Assembly: GCA_020696855.1 (NCBI GenBank)
Contig: JAJFMT010000007.1
Location: forward strand, 1 to 49,300
Direction of reading: 5' to 3'
Length of the DNA: 49,300 bases
Origin: Pseudobdellovibrio sp.
Lineage (GTDB): Bacteria; Bdellovibrionota; Bdellovibrionia; Bdellovibrionales; Bdellovibrionaceae
A program made the translations under genes and the position numbers. A model generated the notes under the pieces. It did not search any database, had not been told where the DNA came from, and saw only the letters and a list, made by a program, of their open reading frames with translations. Shown piece after piece: positions 38,925-46,759 of the stretch. The first letter of the stretch is position 1; each line of letters starts with the position of its first letter.

Positions 38925-40403
38925 ATGGATGCTGCAAAAATATCCCAGACGGGGGTACCCGGTCTGGATGAAATCCTTAATGGTTCGTTACCAAAGAATC
39001 ATTTGTACCTTCTTCAGGGAAAACCAGGGACAGGTAAAACAACTTTATCGATGCAGTTTTTGTTAAACGGCTTAATTCACGGCGAGCGTGTTTTGTATGT
39101 GACGTTTTCAGAAACAAAATTAGAACTGCAAGCTGTGGCGCAGTCGCACGGCTGGGATGTTTCAAAGCTGCCGATTTTAGAGTTATCAACTTTCTCTAAT
39201 TCCCTCAGTCAAAACAGCCAAAATACTTTGTTTCACCCTTCAGAGGTTGAGCTGACAAAGCTTATTAATCTGTTGTTGGATGAAGTGAAAAAAATTAATC
39301 CAAGCCGCATCGTTTTTGACTCGGTATCAGAGCTTCGCTTGTTAGCTGACAGTTCACTTCGGTACAGAAGACAGATGCTGGCCTTTAAAGAATTCTTTAT
39401 TGGCCGCGGGGCTACGGTTTTATTTTTAGATGACTTGTCTATTGATGACGGTGACATGCACGTGCAAAGTATCGTTCACGGGGTTATCTTACTTGAAAAA
39501 TTCAGAGCCGCTTACGGTGTTGAGCGCCGCCAGATTCACATAGCGAAATTGCGCGGTGTAAACTTTAAGGGCGGTACGCATGACTACATCATAGAAAAGG
39601 GCGGAATTACCATCTTCCCGCGCCTCGTATCTTCGCATTATAAAAGTAATTACTCGCCTGAAAGAATCTCAAGCGGATCTAAAGAGCTTGATGCTTTGAT
39701 CGGCGGGGGCCTTGACCGCGGAACAAGTAATTTAATTTTGGGCCCGGCCGGAACTGGGAAGTCGACCATTGCAGTTCAGCTTGCAGTAGCGGCCGCAAAG
39801 GCCGGCAAGAAAGTCGCGATTTACAGCTTCGAAGAAGCTATTGAAAATCTGACAATCCGTTCTGCGGCGTTGGGTTTTGATTTAGATGCTTTAGTAAAGT
39901 CAGGAAAGCTTACATTGCGAAAAGTAGACCCGGCAGAGTTAACACCGGGACAGTTTACATCGTTAGTGCGCGAAGCACACGATGACAAAGCTGACATGGT
40001 GGTGATTGATAGTTTGAACGGATATATTCACGCAATGCCAGAGCGCCAGTTCTTGATGCTTCAGTTGCATGAGCTCCTCTCGTTTTTAGGTAAGCAGGGG
40101 ATCATTACGGTACTTGTGCTTTCTCAGTCAGGGGTTATCGGTTCAAATATGCTTTCACCGCTGGATTTAACATATCTTGCCGATACCGTGATTTTAACCC
40201 GATATTTTGAAGCCATGGGAGCGGTTAAAAAAGCCATTTCTGTCGTTAAAAAAAGAACCGGCTCTCACGAAGAAACCTTGCGTGAATTCCGCATTTCTAA
40301 CGGTGGTATTTCCGTTGGCCCGATACTCAGTAACTTCTCAGGAATTTTCTCAGGAATACCTAAGTATCTTGGCGATGTAATGGAACAGGATAATGATAAA
40401 TAA
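38925..40403 (+). CDS. KaiC-like double-domain RecA-superfamily ATPase
   Basis: 492 residues, close to cyanobacterial KaiC (about 520). Domain I has Walker A GKPGTGKTT (about 32-40) and Walker B RIVFDSVSEL; the catalytic Glu pair reads SE (TFSETK). Domain II has Walker A GPAGTGKST (about 273-281), the intact pair EE in YSFEEAIENL, and Walker B MVVIDSLNGY. The region matching the KaiC autophosphorylation site reads SPLDLTYLADT, without the adjacent Ser-Thr pair, so clock-type phosphorylation is unlikely. No kaiA or kaiB is in the window. Its last 11 bp overlap the hybrid kinase gene, indicating a KaiC-kinase signalling pair. The ATG follows ATGGAGGTTAATAG. Confidence 0.9.
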   Translation: MDAAKISQTGVPGLDEILNGSLPKNHLYLLQGKPGTGKTTLSMQFLLNGLIHGERVLYVTFSETKLELQAVAQSHGWDVSKLPILELSTFSNSLSQNSQNTLFHPSEVELTKLINLLLDEVKKINPSRIVFDSVSELRLLADSSLRYRRQMLAFKEFFIGRGATVLFLDDLSIDDGDMHVQSIVHGVILLEKFRAAYGVERRQIHIAKLRGVNFKGGTHDYIIEKGGITIFPRLVSSHYKSNYSPERISSGSKELDALIGGGLDRGTSNLILGPAGTGKSTIAVQLAVAAAKAGKKVAIYSFEEAIENLTIRSAALGFDLDALVKSGKLTLRKVDPAELTPGQFTSLVREAHDDKADMVVIDSLNGYIHAMPERQFLMLQLHELLSFLGKQGIITVLVLSQSGVIGSNMLSPLDLTYLADTVILTRYFEAMGAVKKAISVVKKRTGSHEETLREFRISNGGISVGPILSNFSGIFSGIPKYLGDVMEQDNDK

Positions 40404-41976
40404 GGCGACGTCTGATGCAGTCATAGTTCTTTCACCAACGGCCAATGATGGCCGTTTGGCTTGTGATGTTCTTACAAGTGAGAACATCGAAGCCTTTCCT
40501 GCGAAAGATATCGATCAGCTTTGCGAAAAAATCAAAGAGGGTTGCGCCGCTTTGATTATCGCTGAAGAAGCATTATCAATCGGAAATATTGAAAAACTTC
40601 AGGCCACGCTCGCTTTACAGGATGCATGGTCTGATTTGCCTATCATCGTATTCACAGGAGATCGACTTTCCTACGCGACTGAGATTTTTTCTCAGACCGG
40701 AAACATTTATCTTTTAGAAAGACCATTTTCTCGTTTTACATTAGTGCGTTCAGTGCAGGTGGCGCTTCGTGCCCGTAAAAAACAATATCAGGTTCGCGAC
40801 CTTTTAGGCGAGCTACAAACGTCGCGTGACGATGCCGACAAAGCAAATGCAGCGAAGTCGCAGTTCTTAGCGAACATGTCTCACGAAATCCGTACACCAA
40901 TCGGTGCCATTATTGGGTTTGTGGATTTAATGCGAACAGAGCCTTCCGCAAAAGCGAAAGAAGAATTCATGTCGGTTATTGAGCGCAATTCACAACAACT
41001 TTTGCGTTTGATTGATGACATTCTGGATTTATCAAAAATTGAAGCCGGTAAGCTGATCATCGAAAATATCAATTTTAAATTAACTGATTTGCTTGCCGAT
41101 TTTAATTCGGTCATGGGGCTGAAGGCAGTAGAAAAAGGAATTCATTTTAGGCTTGTGATCGACTCGTTAATTCCGCAGACTATTTCGTCAGATCCCGTAA
41201 GGTTAAAGCAAATTTTAATTAATGTTGTGGGTAATGCGATTAAATTTACTTCACGTGGTTCCGTCGAACTTCGGGTTAGCTTTCAAAATGGCTACTTAAA
41301 GTTTTGCGTAACAGATACAGGTGTGGGGCTTTCTGCAAATCAATCTTCAAAATTGTTTCAGCCTTTTGTTCAAGCTGACTCTTCAACTACAAGAAAATTC
41401 GGCGGCACAGGTTTGGGCTTAGCGCTTTCACGCAGTCTTTCAGAGTCACTTGGAGGGCGTTTTGAACTCCTTTCAAGTCAAGAAGGGGTTGGAAGTACTT
41501 TCTTTTTTGAAATTAAGCCGGGGCTTTATCCTGAAAGTGAGATGGTAGGACAAAGCGCGATCGTTCTTGAAAGCGGACAGCAAAGAAAAGAAAGCCGCGA
41601 CAAAATTCTTGAAGGCTTGAATGTTCTTTTAGTTGAAGATTCTCCGGACAACCAGGTTTTAATTTCGATGTATTTAAATAAAGCCGGGGCCCGCGTGTCG
41701 CTTGCTGATGACGGAACAAAAGGTGTCGAAATGGCGCTTAAAAATCCGTACGACGTAGTCGTGATGGATGTGCAGATGCCGAAGATGGATGGCCACACAG
41801 CCACTCGCGCGCTTCGCTCTCACAAATATGACCGGCCGATTATTGCGTTAACAGCGCATGCAATGAAGGAAGAACGTCTTCGGTGCTTTGAATCCGGTTT
41901 TACAGACTTTTTAACTAAGCCGATCGAACATGATCGGCTTTTAAATGTTTTATTCCGTTACCGTCCTTCCTACTAA
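40393..41976 (+). CDS. Soluble hybrid histidine kinase with N-terminal pseudo-receiver
   Basis: 527 residues without membrane segments. Residues 7-125 have receiver shape, but the acceptor position reads AALIIAEEAL, with no Asp, so it cannot take phosphate; the switch F-T-G-D and a LLERPF (Arg for Lys) end support a pseudo-receiver. Next come a coiled coil, HisKA with H164 in ANMSHEIRTPIGAIIGF, and HATPase with NVVGNAIKFTSRG, DTGVGL and GGTGLGL. The C-terminal receiver has acceptor Asp near 458 in VVVMDVQMPKMDG and LTKPIE. It starts inside the KaiC-like gene, so the pseudo-receiver is a likely docking domain for KaiC. It lacks its own Hpt. Confidence 0.92.
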   Translation: MINKATSDAVIVLSPTANDGRLACDVLTSENIEAFPAKDIDQLCEKIKEGCAALIIAEEALSIGNIEKLQATLALQDAWSDLPIIVFTGDRLSYATEIFSQTGNIYLLERPFSRFTLVRSVQVALRARKKQYQVRDLLGELQTSRDDADKANAAKSQFLANMSHEIRTPIGAIIGFVDLMRTEPSAKAKEEFMSVIERNSQQLLRLIDDILDLSKIEAGKLIIENINFKLTDLLADFNSVMGLKAVEKGIHFRLVIDSLIPQTISSDPVRLKQILINVVGNAIKFTSRGSVELRVSFQNGYLKFCVTDTGVGLSANQSSKLFQPFVQADSSTTRKFGGTGLGLALSRSLSESLGGRFELLSSQEGVGSTFFFEIKPGLYPESEMVGQSAIVLESGQQRKESRDKILEGLNVLLVEDSPDNQVLISMYLNKAGARVSLADDGTKGVEMALKNPYDVVVMDVQMPKMDGHTATRALRSHKYDRPIIALTAHAMKEERLRCFESGFTDFLTKPIEHDRLLNVLFRYRPSY

Positions 41977-42114
41977 TCCCATTTTTTCGTTTTTGTAAGT
42001 CCGGCCAGTAATTGTCATTGGCTGGAAAAATTACAGCTTTTTAGCCCTAAAACTTCAATAGCTTAGCCTGTACTGGCCCGGATTTCGAATAAGTCTTCGC
42101 CATTGGAGCAATCT

Positions 42115-43341
42115 ATGAGTTTTTTAAATCCCCGCTTATTGATAGCCATTGCCGTTTCATGCGCCGTTTTGACGGATGCCCACGCACAAGAAAAAGAGTA
42201 CTACGGAAGTATCGACCCGAAGGCCCGTAAAGTTCTGATAGCCCAGTCAAAGGTTCAAAAAGTATTAAAGGCCGAAGTTAAAGAAGAAGACGATAAAAAT
42301 AATCTGACAGATAAAATCGATTACGTAAAATTCTTGTCTGAAAAATGCGGCTTTGAATATTCGCGCGATGCGAACGGAATTCCGGTACGCCCGCAGGTCA
42401 GCTGCGTTTACAAGGCGCGAGAAAAAGGCGATGAATTCAACGGAATGTCGGCAAAGTTTGATTGTACATTCACGTTACAAAATAAAGACGGCCAGGTTTC
42501 TGAAAAAACTCTGAAAGTAAAATACGATCCTAAAAAACAAGATGGCGGCGGCTATAAAGAAGTGCCCCAAGCCGTGTTAGGCACAGGCATGGCCCGCTTA
42601 CTGGGTTTTTACACCAACACTTATTGCCCGGTGGATCTGACGTGTAAAGACTGTCCTTCAGATAATCCGTGGGCGAATGCGAAATCGACGGCCCCGGCTC
42701 TAAAAGGCAATGTTGTTGAATTTAAAAACGTGGTCGTGGCGGTAAAGCAAAAAGGCTACACCGTTGTTGATAACAAAAATGTGAACTCTGAAAAACCGCA
42801 AGGTTTCAGCTTTGATGAGCTGACTCACACTTACATTGCAAAAATTGATAAAGCGGTAATGGCGGCCCAACAGGCCGAAAGAGATGCATTAACTTTATGG
42901 ATGAACTTCGTTGTCAGCGGCGATGCGGACCACCACAACAATAAATTGCTTTGCGTAAAATCAACTAAGCCTGCGACGCCGCAGGAAAAGCCTTCTTGCG
43001 AGCTTTCTGCAGCTTTGATCAACGACTATGGCAATAGCTTCGGTTACACCAATGGCGACACGAAACTTAAATTAAAGAAGTTTGCTGTCGACGCACTTAG
43101 AAGCAGCTCTGACGGTGCAGAGACGACCGGTGCTTCAGGAAACGCAGGGGCATCGGGCCATTTAATGTCTAAGGCCGGGCGCAATCTTTTCGTACAAAAT
43201 GCCGAAGCGATTACCGATCAGCAGCTCAGCGATATTCTGAATTTGGCGCAGATCGAACAGACGAGTGACAGTAATGTTCAGTCCTGGATAGCTGCGATCC
43301 GCAAAAAGATTCAAAAAATTAAATCTGTAAAGATGAATTAA
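42115..43341 (+). CDS. Secreted atypical kinase candidate (FAM20/HipA-like fold)
   Basis: 408 residues from the ATG at 42115 after TTGGAGCAATCT. The signal peptide ends TDAHA before QEKEYYGS. Motifs run in the order of the FAM20/HipA kinases: a Lys/Gln strand KYDPKKQ (136-142); an acidic helix start EVPQ (E149) leading to MARLLGFYTNTYCPV, like the RILxFxxVPPV helix; a catalytic-loop-like SGDADHHNNK (D272, H273, H274), like DRHH; and a metal-loop-like INDYGNSFG (D304, G306, F309, G310), like DNGxGFG. Several cysteines suggest disulfides. I infer a phosphotransferase acting in the periplasm or outside the cell. No similarity search was possible. Confidence 0.6.
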   Translation: MSFLNPRLLIAIAVSCAVLTDAHAQEKEYYGSIDPKARKVLIAQSKVQKVLKAEVKEEDDKNNLTDKIDYVKFLSEKCGFEYSRDANGIPVRPQVSCVYKAREKGDEFNGMSAKFDCTFTLQNKDGQVSEKTLKVKYDPKKQDGGGYKEVPQAVLGTGMARLLGFYTNTYCPVDLTCKDCPSDNPWANAKSTAPALKGNVVEFKNVVVAVKQKGYTVVDNKNVNSEKPQGFSFDELTHTYIAKIDKAVMAAQQAERDALTLWMNFVVSGDADHHNNKLLCVKSTKPATPQEKPSCELSAALINDYGNSFGYTNGDTKLKLKKFAVDALRSSSDGAETTGASGNAGASGHLMSKAGRNLFVQNAEAITDQQLSDILNLAQIEQTSDSNVQSWIAAIRKKIQKIKSVKMN

Positions 43342-43352
43342 AGCTTGAAACT

Positions 43353-43385
43353 GTATCGCCCGCGGGGGCGATACCTGCCGTTTTT
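43353..43385 (+). terminator. Rho-independent terminator
   Basis: Perfect stem gtatcgccc (43353-43361) with gggcgatac (43366-43374), then CTGCCGTTTTTG, just after the secreted kinase candidate. Confidence 0.8.
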
Positions 43386-43388
43386 GTA

Positions 43389-44384
43389 TCACAAAGAATT
43401 AATTATTTTTTCTTCTGTCTCGAAAGTTATTCCGGTTTTTGGTAAGCGGCCTTCTTTTTTAAATGCATCCGTCGCATCGGCTAAAGCTTTAGCAGTCGGA
43501 GTGCTCTTAAATCCCAGATCGCGGCGAGACTTAAAGGTGTCTAAAAACATGTTGGTTCGCGGTAACCACAACGGAATATCCGCCCATGGTTTTACATTTT
43601 GCTGTAACAACCAGTCAGTCGGTACTGAAACTGAAAAATCCAGTGGCTTCAGATTCACGTGCGCTCCGATTGTACTTAGGGTGTCTCTGAAGTTCAGGGG
43701 CTCAGTCTCAGCAATGTTATACGCGTTTCCGGTCGAGGCATCTGCGGTAAGGCTGGCAACAAACGCTTCAGCTAAATCCGGAGCATAGGTTTTTTGAACT
43801 ATAGTCAGGCCATCATCGGGTAAGATAAATTTTTTGCCGCTTGTCGCGCGAGAAATCCAGTAAGCAAAACGGTCGGTATGATCATGAGCCCCGAAGACCA
43901 CACTCGGTCTTATAAAAACAAATGGAATTTTTGCAGGGTGGGCTGCGATGATTCTTTCGCACTCCGCTTTTCTTTTTCCATAGGTCATCATCGAGGTATC
44001 AACGGCTTCTTCAGCAGTGCAAGTCAGCACTGGGCTGTCTTCAGAAAGTAAAGGCGTGGTGCCGGCCATCAGCGCTTCATAAACGCTGATCGTACTGCAG
44101 AAAATATAACGGTTCGTGCGGCCCTTTAATAAATCCAGAAGGGCTGTTACATCTTTCGGGTAGTAAGCTGACAAATCAATGACGGCATCCCAGTTTTGCT
44201 TAAGGCCTTCAGTGTTTTTCAGCTCAGGTGACTGCCGGTCAGCCTTGATAACAGGTAATTCGGGGAATAGCCCCGGTGCTGTTTTACCTCGGTTAAGTAA
44301 CGTGACATTGTGGCCGTGCTTTAATAAAGCGGCCACTACGTGCCGGCCAATGAACTGGGTGCCGCCGATAACTAAGACCTTCAT
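43389..44384 (-). CDS. NAD-dependent epimerase/dehydratase-like SDR protein
   Basis: 331 residues from the ATG at 44384, which overlaps the upstream stop as ATGA. Rossmann glycine motif GGTQFIGRHVV (7-17), the LLNRGKT loop, DLSAYYP, STISVYE and the catalytic-type YGKRKAE (YxxxK, about 144-148). The layout resembles the atypical extended SDRs (CSP41/isoflavone-reductase-like) that act on nucleotide sugars or RNA. Substrate unknown. Forms an operon with the 131-residue protein. Confidence 0.88.
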   Translation of the reverse strand: MKVLVIGGTQFIGRHVVAALLKHGHNVTLLNRGKTAPGLFPELPVIKADRQSPELKNTEGLKQNWDAVIDLSAYYPKDVTALLDLLKGRTNRYIFCSTISVYEALMAGTTPLLSEDSPVLTCTAEEAVDTSMMTYGKRKAECERIIAAHPAKIPFVFIRPSVVFGAHDHTDRFAYWISRATSGKKFILPDDGLTIVQKTYAPDLAEAFVASLTADASTGNAYNIAETEPLNFRDTLSTIGAHVNLKPLDFSVSVPTDWLLQQNVKPWADIPLWLPRTNMFLDTFKSRRDLGFKSTPTAKALADATDAFKKEGRLPKTGITFETEEKIINSL

Positions 44385-44776
44385 TGCACGTGCTCCCAAA
44401 TAGAAACAAAAAGTTCAGTTGAGTCTGTTAAACTGACTTCAGGGAAATTTTCTTTCCAGAAGGCTGAGTACTGTTCTTTGCAGGCTTGCACATCACTGCC
44501 GAAACCCAGGCCTGATACCATCTTCGGATCGGGGTTGCCGAACGTTGTAATAAAAGAATCGGCGAGTTTAGCTTTCGTTTTGATGTTTCCATCTTCATCT
44601 GCCACATCAAACACTTTTCCGACTGAGCGCATGCGGTTTTTAATAAACGAAGAATCAATCCCATCAATACGGAGCTTGGGTTCGCAGGATGTAAGCCTTC
44701 CGGTTGCTATCAGGTTCTGAATTTCAAACTCTCCCAGGTAAAGGCCGATTGAATTCGCCACGCAGTCTCCTATCAT
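44381..44776 (-). CDS. Cytoplasmic protein, unknown function
   Basis: 131 residues, no signal peptide or membrane segment. N-terminal MIGDCVANSIGLYLGEFEIQ, middle RIDGIDSSFIKNRMRSVGKVF, end LTDSTELFVSIWEHVQ. The stop overlaps the SDR start by 4 bp (ATGA), so translation is coupled. The start ATG at 44776 follows AATGATAGGA only weakly. I do not recognise the family; the SDR partner suggests a metabolic role. Confidence 0.6.
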   Translation of the reverse strand: MIGDCVANSIGLYLGEFEIQNLIATGRLTSCEPKLRIDGIDSSFIKNRMRSVGKVFDVADEDGNIKTKAKLADSFITTFGNPDPKMVSGLGFGSDVQACKEQYSAFWKENFPEVSLTDSTELFVSIWEHVQ

Positions 44777-44881
44777 TGGTCCAGTAAAGTAAAATCACTA
44801 AAGTTCTATATTAGTTAAAATCCCCGAATATTAAAGCAGAATTGAATTTCTTTAGGAGTGCGTCTTAGGTATACTGCCTGT

Positions 44882-45721
44882 ATGAATATGTCCGGCCCGT
44901 TACTGCTTGTGTTGTCTGCTTTTCTGCATGCTTTATGGAACGCGTTCATCAAGAAGTCTGAAAATAAAAATGCGACCTTATTTTACATCATCGTTATTGC
45001 TACTTTGTTTTCGATGTCGATCGCTCCGTGGACAGGCGGTCTGCAATGGGGTACCGGTCAGGCCACTCTGTACATGATTTACGCCGGGGCTTTTGAGGCA
45101 GGATACTTCTATTCACTTACAAAAACACTTGAGCTGGCGCCATTGGGTCTTGGTTACGCCATTATGCGCGGCGGGGCCATGCTATTTGTTTGGCTGGTCT
45201 CGACAACCTGGCTTGGCGAGCACATCAGCACCAGGGGATTAGTTTCGATTGTTTTAATCTTACTTGGAATTATTCTGGCGCATCCGCGAAGCCGTGATAA
45301 CACGTTTTCAACGCGCGGATTTATTTGGGCGCTGTCGGCAGCGGTATTCATTGCCGGTTACCACATCTGTTACGGGCTTGCGTTGCATGAAGGTGCCAGT
45401 CAGGTGGCTTTGTTCATCGGATCAATGATGGTCTCGTTTCCGGTCCTGGCATTTATTGCCGGAAAGAAGATATTTGAATTCAGAACTCACTTTTCAGGAA
45501 TTAATAAATACTATTTGCTGATGGCCGGCATTTTCAGTGCGGCCTCTTTTATTTTGTTTCTTTACGGTTTAGTTCACTCGGGCGCAGGTGTAGCCATTTC
45601 TCTTCGTAATACGTCGGTGGCATTCGCCCAGTTACTGGCCTTTTTCATGGGTGAGCGTTTGACTAAAACACAATGGTTCGCTTTCGGATGCGTCTTAACC
45701 GGCACCGTCTTTTTAAATTAA
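44882..45721 (+). CDS. EamA/DMT superfamily permease
   Basis: 279 residues with ten hydrophobic helices in two EamA halves. The start MSGPLLLVLSAFLHALWNAFIKK and the ends RGLVSIVLILLGIILAHPR and FGCVLTGTVFLN mark each repeat. DMT permeases move metabolites or amino acids across the inner membrane. The start is uncertain: ATG at 44882 or 44888, both with AGG only at a distance; a GTG at 44858 sits too near its AGGAG. It is followed by the FKBP gene after 3 bp. Confidence 0.88.
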   Translation: MNMSGPLLLVLSAFLHALWNAFIKKSENKNATLFYIIVIATLFSMSIAPWTGGLQWGTGQATLYMIYAGAFEAGYFYSLTKTLELAPLGLGYAIMRGGAMLFVWLVSTTWLGEHISTRGLVSIVLILLGIILAHPRSRDNTFSTRGFIWALSAAVFIAGYHICYGLALHEGASQVALFIGSMMVSFPVLAFIAGKKIFEFRTHFSGINKYYLLMAGIFSAASFILFLYGLVHSGAGVAISLRNTSVAFAQLLAFFMGERLTKTQWFAFGCVLTGTVFLN

Positions 45722-45724
45722 TTT

Positions 45725-46060
45725 ATGGATCAGGTTGAAATTACAGATTTAATTTTAGGCGATGGAATTGAAGCGGGTAAAGGCGCTTTGGTTTTTATAA
45801 ATTACGAAGGCCATCTTGAAGACGGGACGCTTTTTGATTCCAGTTATAAAGCCGGACGGCCCTTTGAGTTTGTTGTCGGTTCAAAGAAGGTTATCGTGGG
45901 GATGAGCCAAGGTGTGATGGGAATGAAAGTCGGCGGCAAAAGAAAAATCGTTATTCCGTCAGCTCTTGCCTATGGTGAGCGTGCCATTGGCCAATTTATA
46001 AAGCCAAATTCAAATCTGATTTTTCATGTGGAGCTTTTGGAAGCGCGTCCGCGCGAGTAA
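45725..46060 (+). CDS. FKBP-type peptidyl-prolyl isomerase
   Basis: 111 residues, a single cytosolic FKBP domain. Conserved parts are VFINYEGHLEDGTLFDSSY (active-site Tyr and Asp), FEFVVGSKKVIVGMSQGVMGMKVGGKRK and IPSALAYGER. The Trp that forms the pocket floor in FKBP12 is replaced by Met (VIVGMSQG). It speeds proline isomerisation during protein folding. Three bases separate it from the permease gene, so they are co-transcribed. Confidence 0.92.
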   Translation: MDQVEITDLILGDGIEAGKGALVFINYEGHLEDGTLFDSSYKAGRPFEFVVGSKKVIVGMSQGVMGMKVGGKRKIVIPSALAYGERAIGQFIKPNSNLIFHVELLEARPRE

Positions 46061-46078
46061 AAATTTTTAAATTTGAAC

Positions 46079-46588
46079 TTAGTTGGGGTCAGACCATATC
46101 GAGCGGTCTTTAACCAGTTTATTATCAGTTACATTCGCAGGAATGGCAGTACCGCTGTACATGGTATGCTGGTACTTTCCTTCTTTTACTTTTTTCGACT
46201 TGATATCAACATCGATAATCGCGTTAAAGCCTTTTTCGGCCGCCTGAAATGCCAGCCGCAACATCGTTTCATCACGGTCAGGGCACTCTTCAACAACAAG
46301 CTTTGCTTCTTTTCTTTTAATTAAACGGGTTTCTTTACCCTGACTGATTTCGAAAACTAAAATGTTTTTTGCGGTTTCCATTGTGGCCTCATACTTGGCC
46401 ACTTCCGGAGAAATTTTCTCTGTGTAGCAGGTGCTGCAAAAAGCCGAGTGGTTTAAATGCTCAGGTTTTTTCAGCAAAAAAGAAAACTGGTCAGGTTCAG
46501 TAAAAACCGTACAGCTTTTACAGACATCCTGTTGGCAAACGCCACAGACTAAAGTGGTTTTCGGTTTCTGGCACACACAGCAGCTCAT
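46079..46588 (-). CDS. Zinc-finger protein with a YbjQ-like C-terminal domain
   Basis: 169 residues. The N-terminal 60 residues hold paired cysteines CCVCQK, CGVCQQDVCKSC, a HLNH and CSTC, enough for two zinc sites of B-box/treble-clef type. The C-terminal part (about 80-165) has the pattern LAFQAAEKGFNAIIDVDI of the YbjQ/heavy-metal-binding pentameric fold. No signal peptide. The fusion suggests a metal- or protein-binding oligomer. The ATG at 46588 has the weak site GGGGTATCATG region only. Convergent with FKBP. Confidence 0.65.
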   Translation of the reverse strand: MSCCVCQKPKTTLVCGVCQQDVCKSCTVFTEPDQFSFLLKKPEHLNHSAFCSTCYTEKISPEVAKYEATMETAKNILVFEISQGKETRLIKRKEAKLVVEECPDRDETMLRLAFQAAEKGFNAIIDVDIKSKKVKEGKYQHTMYSGTAIPANVTDNKLVKDRSIWSDPN

Positions 46589-46713
46589 ACGGAAGGGGTA
46601 TCATGATTACCTCTGTTCTAAAAGCGGAAACGTAAAACGACCGACAAAATCCGTCAGCTGTCTAAAATCCATTGCGGTAAACGGCTTTAAATCCAACGGG
46701 TTGGCTAATAAAA

Positions 46714-46728
46714 GGGCCTAAACCTTGC
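46714..46728 (+). promoter_or_regulatory. sigma54-like promoter of the clan CD-like protein gene
   Basis: GGGCCT-AAACC-TTGCT with exact spacing, the same -24 variant as upstream of 17505; 31 bp before the ATG at 46760. Confidence 0.5.
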
Positions 46729-46759
46729 TAACTTACGCACCAATAGGGTTATTGGTGGT

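Noticed and set aside
38925..40403. A circadian KaiABC clock
   Set aside because: No kaiA or kaiB nearby and the Ser-Thr phosphorylation pair is absent.
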